Positions 8,636 through 16,599 of a stretch of 64,000 nt of DNA are shown here, one piece after another (the stretch's first letter is position 1; each line of letters begins with the position of its first letter). Below the pieces are notes generated by a model that saw only the letters and a program-made list of their open reading frames with translations, had not been told where the DNA came from and made no database searches. A program made the position numbers and the translations under genes. Source of the DNA: Rhizobium tibeticum (GTDB lineage: Bacteria; Pseudomonadota; Alphaproteobacteria; Rhizobiales; Rhizobiaceae); the NCBI RefSeq assembly GCF_900110205.1, contig NZ_FOCV01000034.1, positions 1 to 64,000 on the forward strand, read 5' to 3'.

Positions 8636-8908
8636 ATGAAGTTCGGTTCTGATAGCTACAGCCATGAAGAGTGCTGTTCGCAAGGCCATAGTTCGGCGTC
8701 GACCATCGCGACAATCGAAGCAGCGCTGTCCGCTGATCCGGATCTCGACAGCAGCGCCATCACGATTAGGATGCTCGGCCCTGTCGTCCTGCTCGAAGGC
8801 TATATAACAAAGATCGTAGACCGCGAGAGAGCCATCTCCCTTGCTGCGATGATCGTAGGCCCGCAGAACGTCCAGGACCGGATGCTGGGCCGCTTCCCCA
8901 CGCAGTGA
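8636..8908 (+). CDS. small BON-domain protein
   Basis: The 90-aa protein has an N-terminal histidine/cysteine-containing segment (SYSHEECCSQGH) and then one BON domain: TIATIEAALSADPDLDSSAITIRMLGPVVLLEGYITKIVDRERAISLAAMIVGPQNVQDRML. BON domains bind phospholipid or other envelope components and occur in OsmY-like stress proteins. No signal peptide is visible, so it is probably cytoplasmic or membrane-peripheral. AGGAGGAG lies just before the start. Palindromes of the GGAC...GTCC type flank the gene on both sides. A decayed relative lies at 7941. Confidence 0.8.
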   Translation: MKFGSDSYSHEECCSQGHSSASTIATIEAALSADPDLDSSAITIRMLGPVVLLEGYITKIVDRERAISLAAMIVGPQNVQDRMLGRFPTQ

Positions 8909-8930
8909 CGAACGGTACTCCTGAAGATTA

Positions 8931-8964
8931 GGACGAAGGTCCTATAAGCCACGGACTGAAGTCC
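8931..8964. promoter_or_regulatory. two GGAC-N4-GTCC palindromes upstream of the DUF1236 gene
   Basis: GGACGAAGGTCC at 8931-8942 and GGACTGAAGTCC at 8953-8964, 22 bp apart, just upstream of an EcfG-like promoter. The pair on one helix face (two turns) fits a dimeric regulator site. Confidence 0.45.
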
Positions 8965-8971
8965 TAGCTTG

Positions 8972-8996
8972 GGAACAGTCGCTCCATCAGACAGTT
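8972..8996 (+). promoter_or_regulatory. EcfG-type promoter candidate
   Basis: GGAAC, 17-base spacer, GTT, about 42 bases before the DUF1236 start at 9038. Confidence 0.55.
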
Positions 8997-9037
8997 TTTC
9001 TGCAGCGGACAAACCGCGCCAAAATGGAGGAAAACCA

Positions 9038-9433
9038 ATGAATATCAAATCAATAGGAATCGCGGCAAGCATCCTGTTGGCATCGACCTCTGCCTTTGCG
9101 CAGTCGTCGACGGTAACAGGAGCAGCAGGTGGTGCGGCAACCGGTGCTATCGTCGGTGGCCCTGCTGGTGCTGCTGTCGGTGGCATCGTCGGCGGCGTTG
9201 CAGGCAGCCTCCTTGAGCCGCCGCCGCCAAAGGTCGTGACCTATGTTCAGCAGGTTCCTGCCCCGACCGAACGTGTCGTGGTGAAGGAGAAGATTGTCGT
9301 CGGACAGCCGCTGCCGACGACCGTGGTCGTGACGCCAGTTCCCGATGAACCGAAGTATGCATACGCAATCGTCAACGAACAGCGTGTGATCGTCGAACCT
9401 TCCTCCCGGAAGGTCATCCAGGTCATCCAGTGA
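9038..9433 (+). CDS. DUF1236 envelope protein with glycine-zipper segment
   Basis: The 131-aa exported protein starts at 9038 (GGAGG six bases upstream), with a Sec signal peptide ending SAFAQ. A glycine-rich stretch follows (GAAGGAATGAIVGGPAGAAVGGIVGG) that could insert in the membrane, then a Pro/Val-rich linker and the DUF1236 core KYAYAIVNEQRVIVEPSSRKVIQVI. DUF1236 proteins are periplasmic proteins of unknown function, common in Rhizobiales. An EcfG-like promoter precedes it and a second DUF1236 gene follows 98 bases later. Confidence 0.82.
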   Translation: MNIKSIGIAASILLASTSAFAQSSTVTGAAGGAATGAIVGGPAGAAVGGIVGGVAGSLLEPPPPKVVTYVQQVPAPTERVVVKEKIVVGQPLPTTVVVTPVPDEPKYAYAIVNEQRVIVEPSSRKVIQVIQ

Positions 9434-9531
9434 CGGACGGGCGGCTTCGGCCGCCCTCTTCCACCAATGAGGGCACGCATGCCACGCATGATGCGGGCGG
9501 CATCGGGTGTCCCAAACCTCGGAGATTGATC

Positions 9532-10359
9532 ATGAAAAGCAGTCATCTGACGATGATGCTGACAGCGCTGACGCTGAGCGTGTCGCCGCTTGCAACCCTT
9601 CCAGCCACGGCCCAGCAGGACACGCAGAGCAGCGGCCAGGCTAAGTCTGGTTCTCAGATGGTTACTCCATCCGGCGCGGGTGCGCAGACGGGCACGCAAT
9701 CCGACTGTACCCCCGACGCTTCGGGAGCCTGCCCGCAGGGCAAGGCTCAGTCGTCGCAGCAGAAGTCCGGCCAGAGTCCAGACACGCAAAAGAGTGCCAA
9801 GCAGCCTTCGAACGACAACTCTTCGACAAGCGGAAGCGCGTCCGGCAAGTCTTCGACACAGACAACGTTCGGTTCACAGGACGCCTCAGGTAGTACCACG
9901 ACAGAGCAGAAGTCCAACACCAAAGCGGGAACCACGGACGGCAGCGGCTCGGCCCCCTCGGCCTCGAGGAGTAGCACCACGCAGAGTGGCGATGCGGCGA
10001 AGCAGTCGAACCAGAACTCCTCGACGACCAACAACAGCTCTATTGAAACCAACGTCAACAACACCACGACGAACAAACAGACGTCGAACAGCAAGACCAA
10101 TGTCAATGTCACCGTCGAGCAGCAGACCGAAATTCACCAGGTAGTGCAGGAGGTCCATGTCGCGCGCGTCGAGGAAGTGAACTTCACCGTCTCCGTCGGA
10201 ACGAAACTCCCGAAGAAGGTCCGGCTTGAACAGCTGCCGCCGCGCATTGTGAAGATCGTGCCGGAGTATGAAGGCTACCGCTTCTTCATCCTTGCGGATG
10301 GCCGGATCGTTATCGTCGATCCCGATGCTCTCACGATTGTCTACATCATCGAGGCCTAG
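9532..10359 (+). CDS. DUF1236 protein with long Ser/Thr/Gln/Asn-rich linker
   Basis: The 275-aa protein starts at 9532 with GGAG upstream. Residues 1-27 form a signal peptide. Residues about 28-195 are a low-complexity Ser/Thr/Gln/Asn linker with repeated SSTT, NNSS and NNTT patches. The C-terminal about 65 residues are a DUF1236 domain (FTVSVGTKLPKKVRL...IVPEYEGYRFFILADGRIVIVDPDALTIVYII). The linker would span the periplasm or cell wall (inference). It probably shares the upstream promoter with the first DUF1236 gene. Function unknown. Confidence 0.8.
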   Translation: MKSSHLTMMLTALTLSVSPLATLPATAQQDTQSSGQAKSGSQMVTPSGAGAQTGTQSDCTPDASGACPQGKAQSSQQKSGQSPDTQKSAKQPSNDNSSTSGSASGKSSTQTTFGSQDASGSTTTEQKSNTKAGTTDGSGSAPSASRSSTTQSGDAAKQSNQNSSTTNNSSIETNVNNTTTNKQTSNSKTNVNVTVEQQTEIHQVVQEVHVARVEEVNFTVSVGTKLPKKVRLEQLPPRIVKIVPEYEGYRFFILADGRIVIVDPDALTIVYIIEA

Positions 10360-10410
10360 CAGGCGTTTCCCGGCGGCGTCTCTTGCGCCGCCGTGGCGCA
10401 GGAGGAATCA

Positions 10411-10563
10411 ATGATCTACCATGAAGATAAGCCGTCCAGCATGGCCTTCCCCATCATCGTCATCCTGATTGCCATGATCGCGATTGTCGGCAGTCTGGCA
10501 CTGTCATCAGACCATCAGACAACAACACGGGTTTGGGTTCCTTCGAGTTCGGCAGGGCCGTGA
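10411..10563 (+). CDS. 50-aa single-pass membrane protein
   Basis: The reading MIYHEDKPSSMAFPIIVILI...SSDHQTTTRVWVPSSSAGP has one hydrophobic helix (about residues 12-31) and a perfect AGGAGG five to ten bases before the ATG. It follows the DUF1236 gene by 51 bases, so it is probably the last gene of that unit. A strong hairpin lies directly after the stop. The family was not recognised. Confidence 0.6.
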   Translation: MIYHEDKPSSMAFPIIVILIAMIAIVGSLALSSDHQTTTRVWVPSSSAGP

Positions 10564-10575
10564 TCCCATCTCATG

Positions 10576-10608
10576 TCATGACCGCTTCGGGGCCGGAAGC
10601 GGTCATGA
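10576..10608. terminator. strong hairpin between convergent units
   Basis: TCATGACCGCTTC at 10576-10588 is perfectly inverted at 10596-10608 with a 7-base loop. It lies between the DUF1236 unit and the 3' end of the hlyD operon and could terminate both. No T-run is present, so rho-independent action is not certain. 10609-10757 holds no gene. Confidence 0.5.
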
Positions 10609-10757
10609 ATATTCAGCTTGGGAAGCTTGACCTTTTGCAGAGATTGCAGGGGTTTACCCACCTCCCGATAGTCACGAACTCCTGGATTGCGGCCGCGAGA
10701 GCGTTGTTGCACTTTGAGAAAATTCCCATCAAAAATCCTGGCCGGTGCGACTGCCTT

Positions 10758-12062
10758 CTACTCCTCCCTGAATGCCTTCATCATCTGGTCGGTGAAGGGT
10801 TTGGCGAAATAGGAAAGCGCAGTCCTGTCATCGGTCTGGACGAAGACCTCGACCGGCATACCGGGCATGAGCTTGTTGCCTTTGAGCATGCCGAGATCGT
10901 GAAGGGCGATCGATGCCATGTAGTAGGGCTGGCCGGTCGCGCGATCGACGGTGGTTGCTGCGGCTACGATTTCCACATTGCCAGGAAGTTCAGGAGTCGT
11001 TCTCTGGTTGAATGAGGTGAAGCGGAGCCGAGCCGGCTGGCCAACGGCAATCCTATCAATGTCGACGGGCGGGATACGGATTTCGACCTTGAGCTTATCG
11101 GTTTGAGGAACGATGGACATGACCGTGGCCCCCGATGCAATGATGCCACCCAACGTATGGATCTGCAGGTCGTAGACGAAACCGTCAACCGGGGCGCGAA
11201 CGTCCATTCGCGCAAGCCGGTCGGCCGCTGCAATGCTTCGCTCGCGCAGCTCTGCAAGTTTGGCATCGACCTGCAGAATACCTGTCTGCGCTTCCTTGCG
11301 AACTTCATGATCGATCGTAAGCAGCTTGACATTGATTTCGCTGACCCGTCCGAGCGCTTCTGCAATCTTGGCGGCCAATTCGCCTCGCGCACCCTGCAAG
11401 CGGGCTTTTTGCCGCAACAGGTCGCGTTTCTTCTCGATCGGCACCAGCCCCTGCTTGAGCAGGCGATCCAACTTCGTCAGTTCCTGATCGATGATGGCAC
11501 CTTCCTGGTCGTTGGATTCGCGCTGCGCTGAAAATCCCCGCACCTGCTCATCGAGCTGCACAGCCTGCAGCCGCAACTGGTCCTTCTGACTGGACAGCAT
11601 CCGCCGGTTTTGCTCAAACAGCTTGACTTCGCCTGAGGTAATCGACTTGGGCAGCTCCTCGCCGAAGTCAATCTGAGCGCCGTCGTCACGTTCTGCTATC
11701 AACCGCGCCTGCATTGCCGTCAGTTGCTGCAATTGGCTTTTGATGATGGCAAGTTCCACGCGGGTCTGGGTATCGTCGAGCCGCAGCAAAACGCTGCCCT
11801 TTTTCACCGCGTCGCCATTGGCGACCGCAATTTCCGAAACGATACCACCGTCTCGGTGCTGGATAGCCTTGACTTGCTCGGGCACGACGACACTGCCCGA
11901 AGCGATGACTGCGCCTGACAATTTGGCGTGCGCTGCCCAGCCGCCGACGCCGATAACGAGCAGTCCCGCCAGCGTCGCCGATAGGATGATGCGGGCTGAA
12001 ACTCCGAACGCATTGGCACTATTGCTGGACTCTGGCCGCTCAGTTTCATCAGTCTTACCCAT
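10758..12062 (-). CDS. HlyD-family type I secretion periplasmic adaptor
   Basis: The 434-aa protein starts at 12062, where GGAGG is placed correctly (a longer frame begins at 12101). Layout: short cytoplasmic tail, one membrane helix (ARIILSATLAGLLVIGVGGW), a first biotinyl-lipoyl half (GIVSEIAVANGDAVKKGSVLLRLDD), a long coiled coil rich in Gln/Leu/Arg, then a second lipoyl half (VRAPVDGFVYDLQIHTLGGIIASG) and a beta-barrel ending MPGMPVEVFVQTDDRTALSYFAKP. That is the PrtE/HlyD adaptor type, linking the inner-membrane ABC exporter to a TolC-like channel. It is the last gene of the peroxidase/RTX operon; no TolC homologue is in the window. Confidence 0.92.
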   Translation of the reverse strand: MGKTDETERPESSNSANAFGVSARIILSATLAGLLVIGVGGWAAHAKLSGAVIASGSVVVPEQVKAIQHRDGGIVSEIAVANGDAVKKGSVLLRLDDTQTRVELAIIKSQLQQLTAMQARLIAERDDGAQIDFGEELPKSITSGEVKLFEQNRRMLSSQKDQLRLQAVQLDEQVRGFSAQRESNDQEGAIIDQELTKLDRLLKQGLVPIEKKRDLLRQKARLQGARGELAAKIAEALGRVSEINVKLLTIDHEVRKEAQTGILQVDAKLAELRERSIAAADRLARMDVRAPVDGFVYDLQIHTLGGIIASGATVMSIVPQTDKLKVEIRIPPVDIDRIAVGQPARLRFTSFNQRTTPELPGNVEIVAAATTVDRATGQPYYMASIALHDLGMLKGNKLMPGMPVEVFVQTDDRTALSYFAKPFTDQMMKAFREE

Positions 12063-12117
12063 AAAGCCTCCCCATATTTCTGTGTCTGCTGTGTGCGCCA
12101 ATCTGGGCGCAACTCGA

Positions 12118-14772
12118 TCAAGCCTGGTTTTCCTGCGTCGTCAGATCCAAGACGGCCAGCACGAAATCGCGCTCGGTCAGGTCGTGGTGACCGTGGAGAA
12201 GAATCTCGATGTCGTCGTCGTGCTCGAGATCGATGATGGTTCTCACCACGGTCTGTTCTGCATCTTCGAAGTTGCGGTAATGGAAGGTGATTGATCCGGA
12301 TCGCGGATCGTCGTCAATGCTCAGGCCGCCGAAGAAGAGATGGCTTCCGAGAGCGGAGAAATCGATCTTATCGCCTGTGGCGAAATCTCGGATCTCGTCG
12401 CGGATATTTCCCGACACAGATCCGATGGCGAATATGAAGACGTCGCTGCCATCGCCACCTGCCAACACCGTCACTCCACCGGCATCGACAAGAACATCAT
12501 TACCACTGCCGCCGATTGCAATCTCGACGTTGGCCAGGTGATCGGTACCAATCTCTTCCCCGCTGGCTGTGCCGGATACGAGATCAATCGTCACCCCGTT
12601 CCTCGTGGAGGTGGCATCATAGCTGTCCAGGCCACTGCCACCGTCGAATGTGTCGTCTCCATCTGAGCCAGACAGCAAATCAGCGGATAGCACGACGACA
12701 TAGATGTCGTCGCCATCATTGCCTTCAATGTGGTCATGACCGTCGCCGCCAACGAGGATATCATCATCGCCACGGCCTACGAGGCGATCATTGCCGGCCG
12801 CTCCATGCAAGATGTCGCTGCCTTGCCCGCCTTTCAGATGGTCGTTGCCGCCGCCGCCGCGAATGATCTCGAAGTCGACGATCGTGTCGCGACCGACCTC
12901 TTCACCTTCGACATATCGCTCCTCGATATCGGCAAGGACGGCCTGCAGCAAGGCGCCTAAATCCAGCGTGTCAACACCATCCCCGCCATCATATTCATCA
13001 TCGCCATCATCGGAGCCTGGCGCTGCCGGCGCCATTTGGACGATATCGTCACCCTCGCCTGCGTCGATCAGGTCGTCACTTTCACCGCCGATCAGAACGT
13101 CATCGCCAGCACCACCGTGAAGCAGGTTGGCGGCATCGTCACCGGTTATGACATCATCATAGGCGGTTGCAGATACATTCTCGAAGCCGTCGATCCGATC
13201 AGAACCGGTCGCTGTTCCGGTCGCCGATCCGGTCATCAGGTCGATCGCAATGCCTGAACGACCAGCGCTCGCGTCGATCGTATCGACGCCTTCCCCACCA
13301 AAATAGGCGTCGTCACCATCCGTGACATCAGGATCCTGAGACGCACTTTCGTCGCGCTCGAGGCCCATGTGAACAATGTCATTGCCGGCATTGCCAAACA
13401 CTGTGTCAGCGCCGCCACCACCGGAAAGGTCGTCGTTACCAGCACCGCCTTCAAGCAGATCGTTGCCAATCCCGCCGACAAGCACATCGTCGCCGCCGTC
13501 GCCGAACAGCCGGTCGTCGCCGGCCCCGCCCACAAGCCGGTCATGGCCCTCGCGCCCGACCAGAGTGTCGCTGCCATCCTCGCCATAGAGATCGTCGTCG
13601 CCATCCTCACCGAACATGACATCGTCGCCGCCGCCACCGAAGATGATGTCGCGCCCTGCGCCTGCGTAGATTATGTCAGCGCCGTCCCCACCCAGAACTG
13701 TGTCCTGGCCCCTGCCACCAGAGATAACGTCGTCACTCTCGCGGCCATAGATGACGTCATTTCCGTCCTTGCCATCGATGATGTCCTCGTGCGGCGTACC
13801 GAGCAGCCGGTCGTCGCCGTCCGTACCGGAAATCTCAACTGGCGGATGCCTGACCAAGTCCATCGACGCTTTTGCGACGGCATCACCGGTGCGGTCGCTG
13901 ACCCGATAGGTGAAAGTGACCTCGCCGAGGGCTCCGCGATTAGGCGTATAGAGCCACCGACCCGGCCCGTAAGCCTCGATCTTTCCTGCTGAAACGCCGA
14001 TATCGGTTATGGACAGCGGATCGCCGTCCGGGTCGTGAACCAATGCAAGCAGATCATCGAGAAGGATCAATGCCGAGAGGTTCATCATCGTATCGGGAAG
14101 TCTCGAGCGGCCGGCGGAGATCGGCAGCCTGTTGATCCGGTCGTCGTCGACATCATCTGCGGGCGGGTCGTCTGTCCGGGGATCGGGGTTGGCATCGGAG
14201 CCGAAATCACTCCACCAATCAGGCAGCCCTCCTTGGCCACCGTTGGGGTGATCAGGAGATGGCCATGGGCCAGGTCGATAAGAGACATTGGCCGGAAAAC
14301 GGTAACTGTCGCCGTCGCCTGGAATACGCCCGTCATTGTCGTTGAAGGCCCGCACCAGCCGGTTCATGTGAATGCTTGAGGAGTAAGGTTCGCCGCCACC
14401 GGCAAAGCTTAGTTTCACCGATACCATGCTGCTGGAGGTGGGAGCAGGATTTCCCTGTGCCGCGATCTCTGCCGCTAGCTGGCGCAGGAAGGCTGCCGCA
14501 TCCTCGATTGCACTAAGGCTTACCTCGGCCGGCGGAGCGTGATCAGCGGTCACGTCATCTTGAAGCAAAGGTAACTGCTGTCCGGCGTTATTTTCGTCAG
14601 ATCCGGCCAGTTCAGCACCGACCACCCCCACGACGAGCGCCGGCAGCATCCCATACTTTACGCGGCCATGCGGCTCCTTCTCGCTCAGACGAAAAGCATT
14701 GGCCGGTGCGACGATGGACTTTCCGTCGTTCGGGAGGCCGAGGACAAGTTTTTCTTCCATGGCCATGGCCAT
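12118..14772 (-). CDS. secreted RTX calcium-binding protein with cadherin-like domain
   Basis: An 884-aa acidic protein. Residues 1-210 are unique. About 215-310 contain a cadherin/tandem-type beta domain (DPDGDPLSITDIGVSAG ... LGEVTFTYRVSDRTGD). From about 314 to 470 at least fourteen GGxGxDxxx nonapeptide RTX repeats run in series, with further blocks at about 545-585 and 655-710. The last 70 residues (GDKIDFSALGS ... LLHGHHDLTERDFVLAVLDL) match the C-terminal secretion region of the 2719-aa peroxidase (ELVLIGRHNLTANDF), so both should use the same exporter. No catalytic domain was recognised. It lies between the exporter genes, 12 bases after prtD-like and 55 before hlyD. It may be an adhesin or scaffold. 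Confidence 0.88.
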   Translation of the reverse strand: MAMAMEEKLVLGLPNDGKSIVAPANAFRLSEKEPHGRVKYGMLPALVVGVVGAELAGSDENNAGQQLPLLQDDVTADHAPPAEVSLSAIEDAAAFLRQLAAEIAAQGNPAPTSSSMVSVKLSFAGGGEPYSSSIHMNRLVRAFNDNDGRIPGDGDSYRFPANVSYRPGPWPSPDHPNGGQGGLPDWWSDFGSDANPDPRTDDPPADDVDDDRINRLPISAGRSRLPDTMMNLSALILLDDLLALVHDPDGDPLSITDIGVSAGKIEAYGPGRWLYTPNRGALGEVTFTYRVSDRTGDAVAKASMDLVRHPPVEISGTDGDDRLLGTPHEDIIDGKDGNDVIYGRESDDVISGGRGQDTVLGGDGADIIYAGAGRDIIFGGGGDDVMFGEDGDDDLYGEDGSDTLVGREGHDRLVGGAGDDRLFGDGGDDVLVGGIGNDLLEGGAGNDDLSGGGGADTVFGNAGNDIVHMGLERDESASQDPDVTDGDDAYFGGEGVDTIDASAGRSGIAIDLMTGSATGTATGSDRIDGFENVSATAYDDVITGDDAANLLHGGAGDDVLIGGESDDLIDAGEGDDIVQMAPAAPGSDDGDDEYDGGDGVDTLDLGALLQAVLADIEERYVEGEEVGRDTIVDFEIIRGGGGNDHLKGGQGSDILHGAAGNDRLVGRGDDDILVGGDGHDHIEGNDGDDIYVVVLSADLLSGSDGDDTFDGGSGLDSYDATSTRNGVTIDLVSGTASGEEIGTDHLANVEIAIGGSGNDVLVDAGGVTVLAGGDGSDVFIFAIGSVSGNIRDEIRDFATGDKIDFSALGSHLFFGGLSIDDDPRSGSITFHYRNFEDAEQTVVRTIIDLEHDDDIEILLHGHHDLTERDFVLAVLDLTTQENQA

Positions 14773-14784
14773 CCACCTCTCTGG

Positions 14785-16524
14785 CTACTCTCCCACATGC
14801 GATCGAGGAGACCGCTCGGATGGCGCGGTTCGCTCGACGACGAGCGGGCGAACCTTACTTGGTTGTACGATCTCGTCCTTGGGGCCGAAGGCGACGAGAC
14901 GACCATTCTGGACAACACCCACCATGTCGACCGCCTGGAGGGAACTCGGTCGATGCGCGACGATGACGAGGATGCCGCCGCGCTGCCTGACGGATGCGAT
15001 CGCTTGCGTGAGGGCCTCCTCACCCTCGGCGTCGAGATTGGAGTTGGGCTCATCGAGCACCACCAGGAAGGGATCGCCGTAGAGCGCCCTTGCAAGCCCA
15101 ATGCGCTGGCGCTGGCCGGCCGAGAGCGCGGTGCCATGTGGTCCCAGTTCCGTTTGATAGCCTTCGCGCAGATGCACGATCATTTCATGAATGCCGGCGG
15201 CTTTGGCGGCACTGATGATCTTGCGAGCATCCGGAACCTTGGCGAAGCGCGAGATGTTGTCGGCGATGGTGCCTTCCATCAGCGCGACATCCTGCGGAAG
15301 ATACCCGACATGACGGTCAAAGAAATTTTCATTCCACTGGTTCAGGTCAGCCCCGTCGATCCGGATCGATCCGCGCAGTATTGGCCAGATTCCAAGGATC
15401 GACCGTGCAAGCGTGGTCTTGCCGCCACCCGAAGGGCCGATCAGTCCGAGCGCCTGGCCAGCCTTTAGCGCAAAACTCACGTCGCTGACCAACACGGCGC
15501 CCGAATGCGGGGCAACGGTGGTGACGTTGTCGACAACGAGACTCTGATGCGGCGATGGGAGTTCGATTTGTCCGCTCTTGTCCCTGAGGACCGCTAGAGT
15601 CTCTGTCAACCGGTGATGACTGCGGCGCGCACTGACGATACCCTTCCACTGAGCGATGACCTGGTCGACCGGCGCCAAGGCGCGAGCCGTGACGATCGAT
15701 GATGCGATGATCGCACCCGGCGACAGATCACCCCTGATGGCCAGGAAGGCGCCAAGGCCAAGCACGGCTGACTGCAGGATCATCCGCAGCACTTTCGAAA
15801 GCCCCGACAGTGTCCCGCTGATATCTGATGTCCGTGTCTGACAATCGAGGTGGCTGCGATTGGCCCTTTCGAACCTTTCCACCGCCCGACCGGTCATTCC
15901 CATGGCGTGCAGGATGTCGGCATTGCGCGCATTTGAATCCGCCACCGAACTGCGTGTCACCGACGTCCTGATCATCGACTGGGCACTGCGTCTCGTCATG
16001 AGCTCCGTCGTCGCAGCGATCAACCCCAGCACGATTGCACCGCCGATCGTCAACAGACCGAGCATCGGATGGAGCAGCCAGACGAAGGCAAGATAGAGCG
16101 GCATCCAGGGAAGATCGAAGAGGGCGATCGGCCCCTGACCGGCCAGAAATCCGCGTAGAGTGTCGACGTCGCGCCCCCGTTCCATCGCCTCTGCGGTTGA
16201 ATAGCCGTAGCGTGGCATTTCAATCGCGACCGTGTGGGCAAACGGTGCAAGGCGATTGTCGAGACGGGCACCCAGTCTGATGAGAATCTGAGATCGCAGG
16301 ATGTCGAAGACGCCCTGGAATAGATAAAGCCCGATTGCCAGAACCGATAAAGCCACCAGCGTGGAGACGCTGCCGCTCGTCAAGGCTCGGTCGTAGATCT
16401 GCAGCATATAGAAGGCCCCAGTCAGGGCCAGTATGTTGATGATGCCCGAAAGACAGAAGAGATAGGCGAAGATCCCTCGGACTTTCAAAAACCCGTATTG
16501 CGGTTTGGCCGTTCCGACAGTCAT
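14785..16524 (-). CDS. type I secretion ABC exporter, PrtD/HlyB subfamily
   Basis: A 579-aa fused membrane/ATPase protein. Residues 1-310 hold the six-helix transmembrane domain (FAYLFCLSGIINILALTGAFYMLQIYDRAL..., LFDLPWMPLYLAFVWLLHP). The ATPase domain has Walker A GPSGGGKTT, signature LSAGQRQRIGLARAL, Walker B FLVVLDEPNSNLD and the H-loop VIVAHRPSS. Without an N-terminal C39 peptidase domain it is the PrtD/AprD type, which exports RTX proteins with uncleaved C-terminal signals. It lies 75 bases after the peroxidase gene and 12 before the RTX gene. It is the likely exporter for both. Confidence 0.93.
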   Translation of the reverse strand: MTVGTAKPQYGFLKVRGIFAYLFCLSGIINILALTGAFYMLQIYDRALTSGSVSTLVALSVLAIGLYLFQGVFDILRSQILIRLGARLDNRLAPFAHTVAIEMPRYGYSTAEAMERGRDVDTLRGFLAGQGPIALFDLPWMPLYLAFVWLLHPMLGLLTIGGAIVLGLIAATTELMTRRSAQSMIRTSVTRSSVADSNARNADILHAMGMTGRAVERFERANRSHLDCQTRTSDISGTLSGLSKVLRMILQSAVLGLGAFLAIRGDLSPGAIIASSIVTARALAPVDQVIAQWKGIVSARRSHHRLTETLAVLRDKSGQIELPSPHQSLVVDNVTTVAPHSGAVLVSDVSFALKAGQALGLIGPSGGGKTTLARSILGIWPILRGSIRIDGADLNQWNENFFDRHVGYLPQDVALMEGTIADNISRFAKVPDARKIISAAKAAGIHEMIVHLREGYQTELGPHGTALSAGQRQRIGLARALYGDPFLVVLDEPNSNLDAEGEEALTQAIASVRQRGGILVIVAHRPSSLQAVDMVGVVQNGRLVAFGPKDEIVQPSKVRPLVVERTAPSERSPRSHVGE

Positions 16525-16599
16525 GACGATTTCCCCCCGACGCGTTTTTTTATTGTCGATGTCCCGGCCGGCTCACCGGCCGGGACTTGAACGGCTCAA

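Noticed and set aside
13376..13588. Nucleotide periodicity of RTX repeats as a CRISPR-like array
   Set aside because: The repeat is a 27-bp coding period for GGxGxDxxx with no constant spacers; it is protein repeat, not CRISPR.
13369..13992. 207-codon plus frame within the RTX gene
   Set aside because: Val/Ala/Asp-repetitive antisense of RTX repeats.
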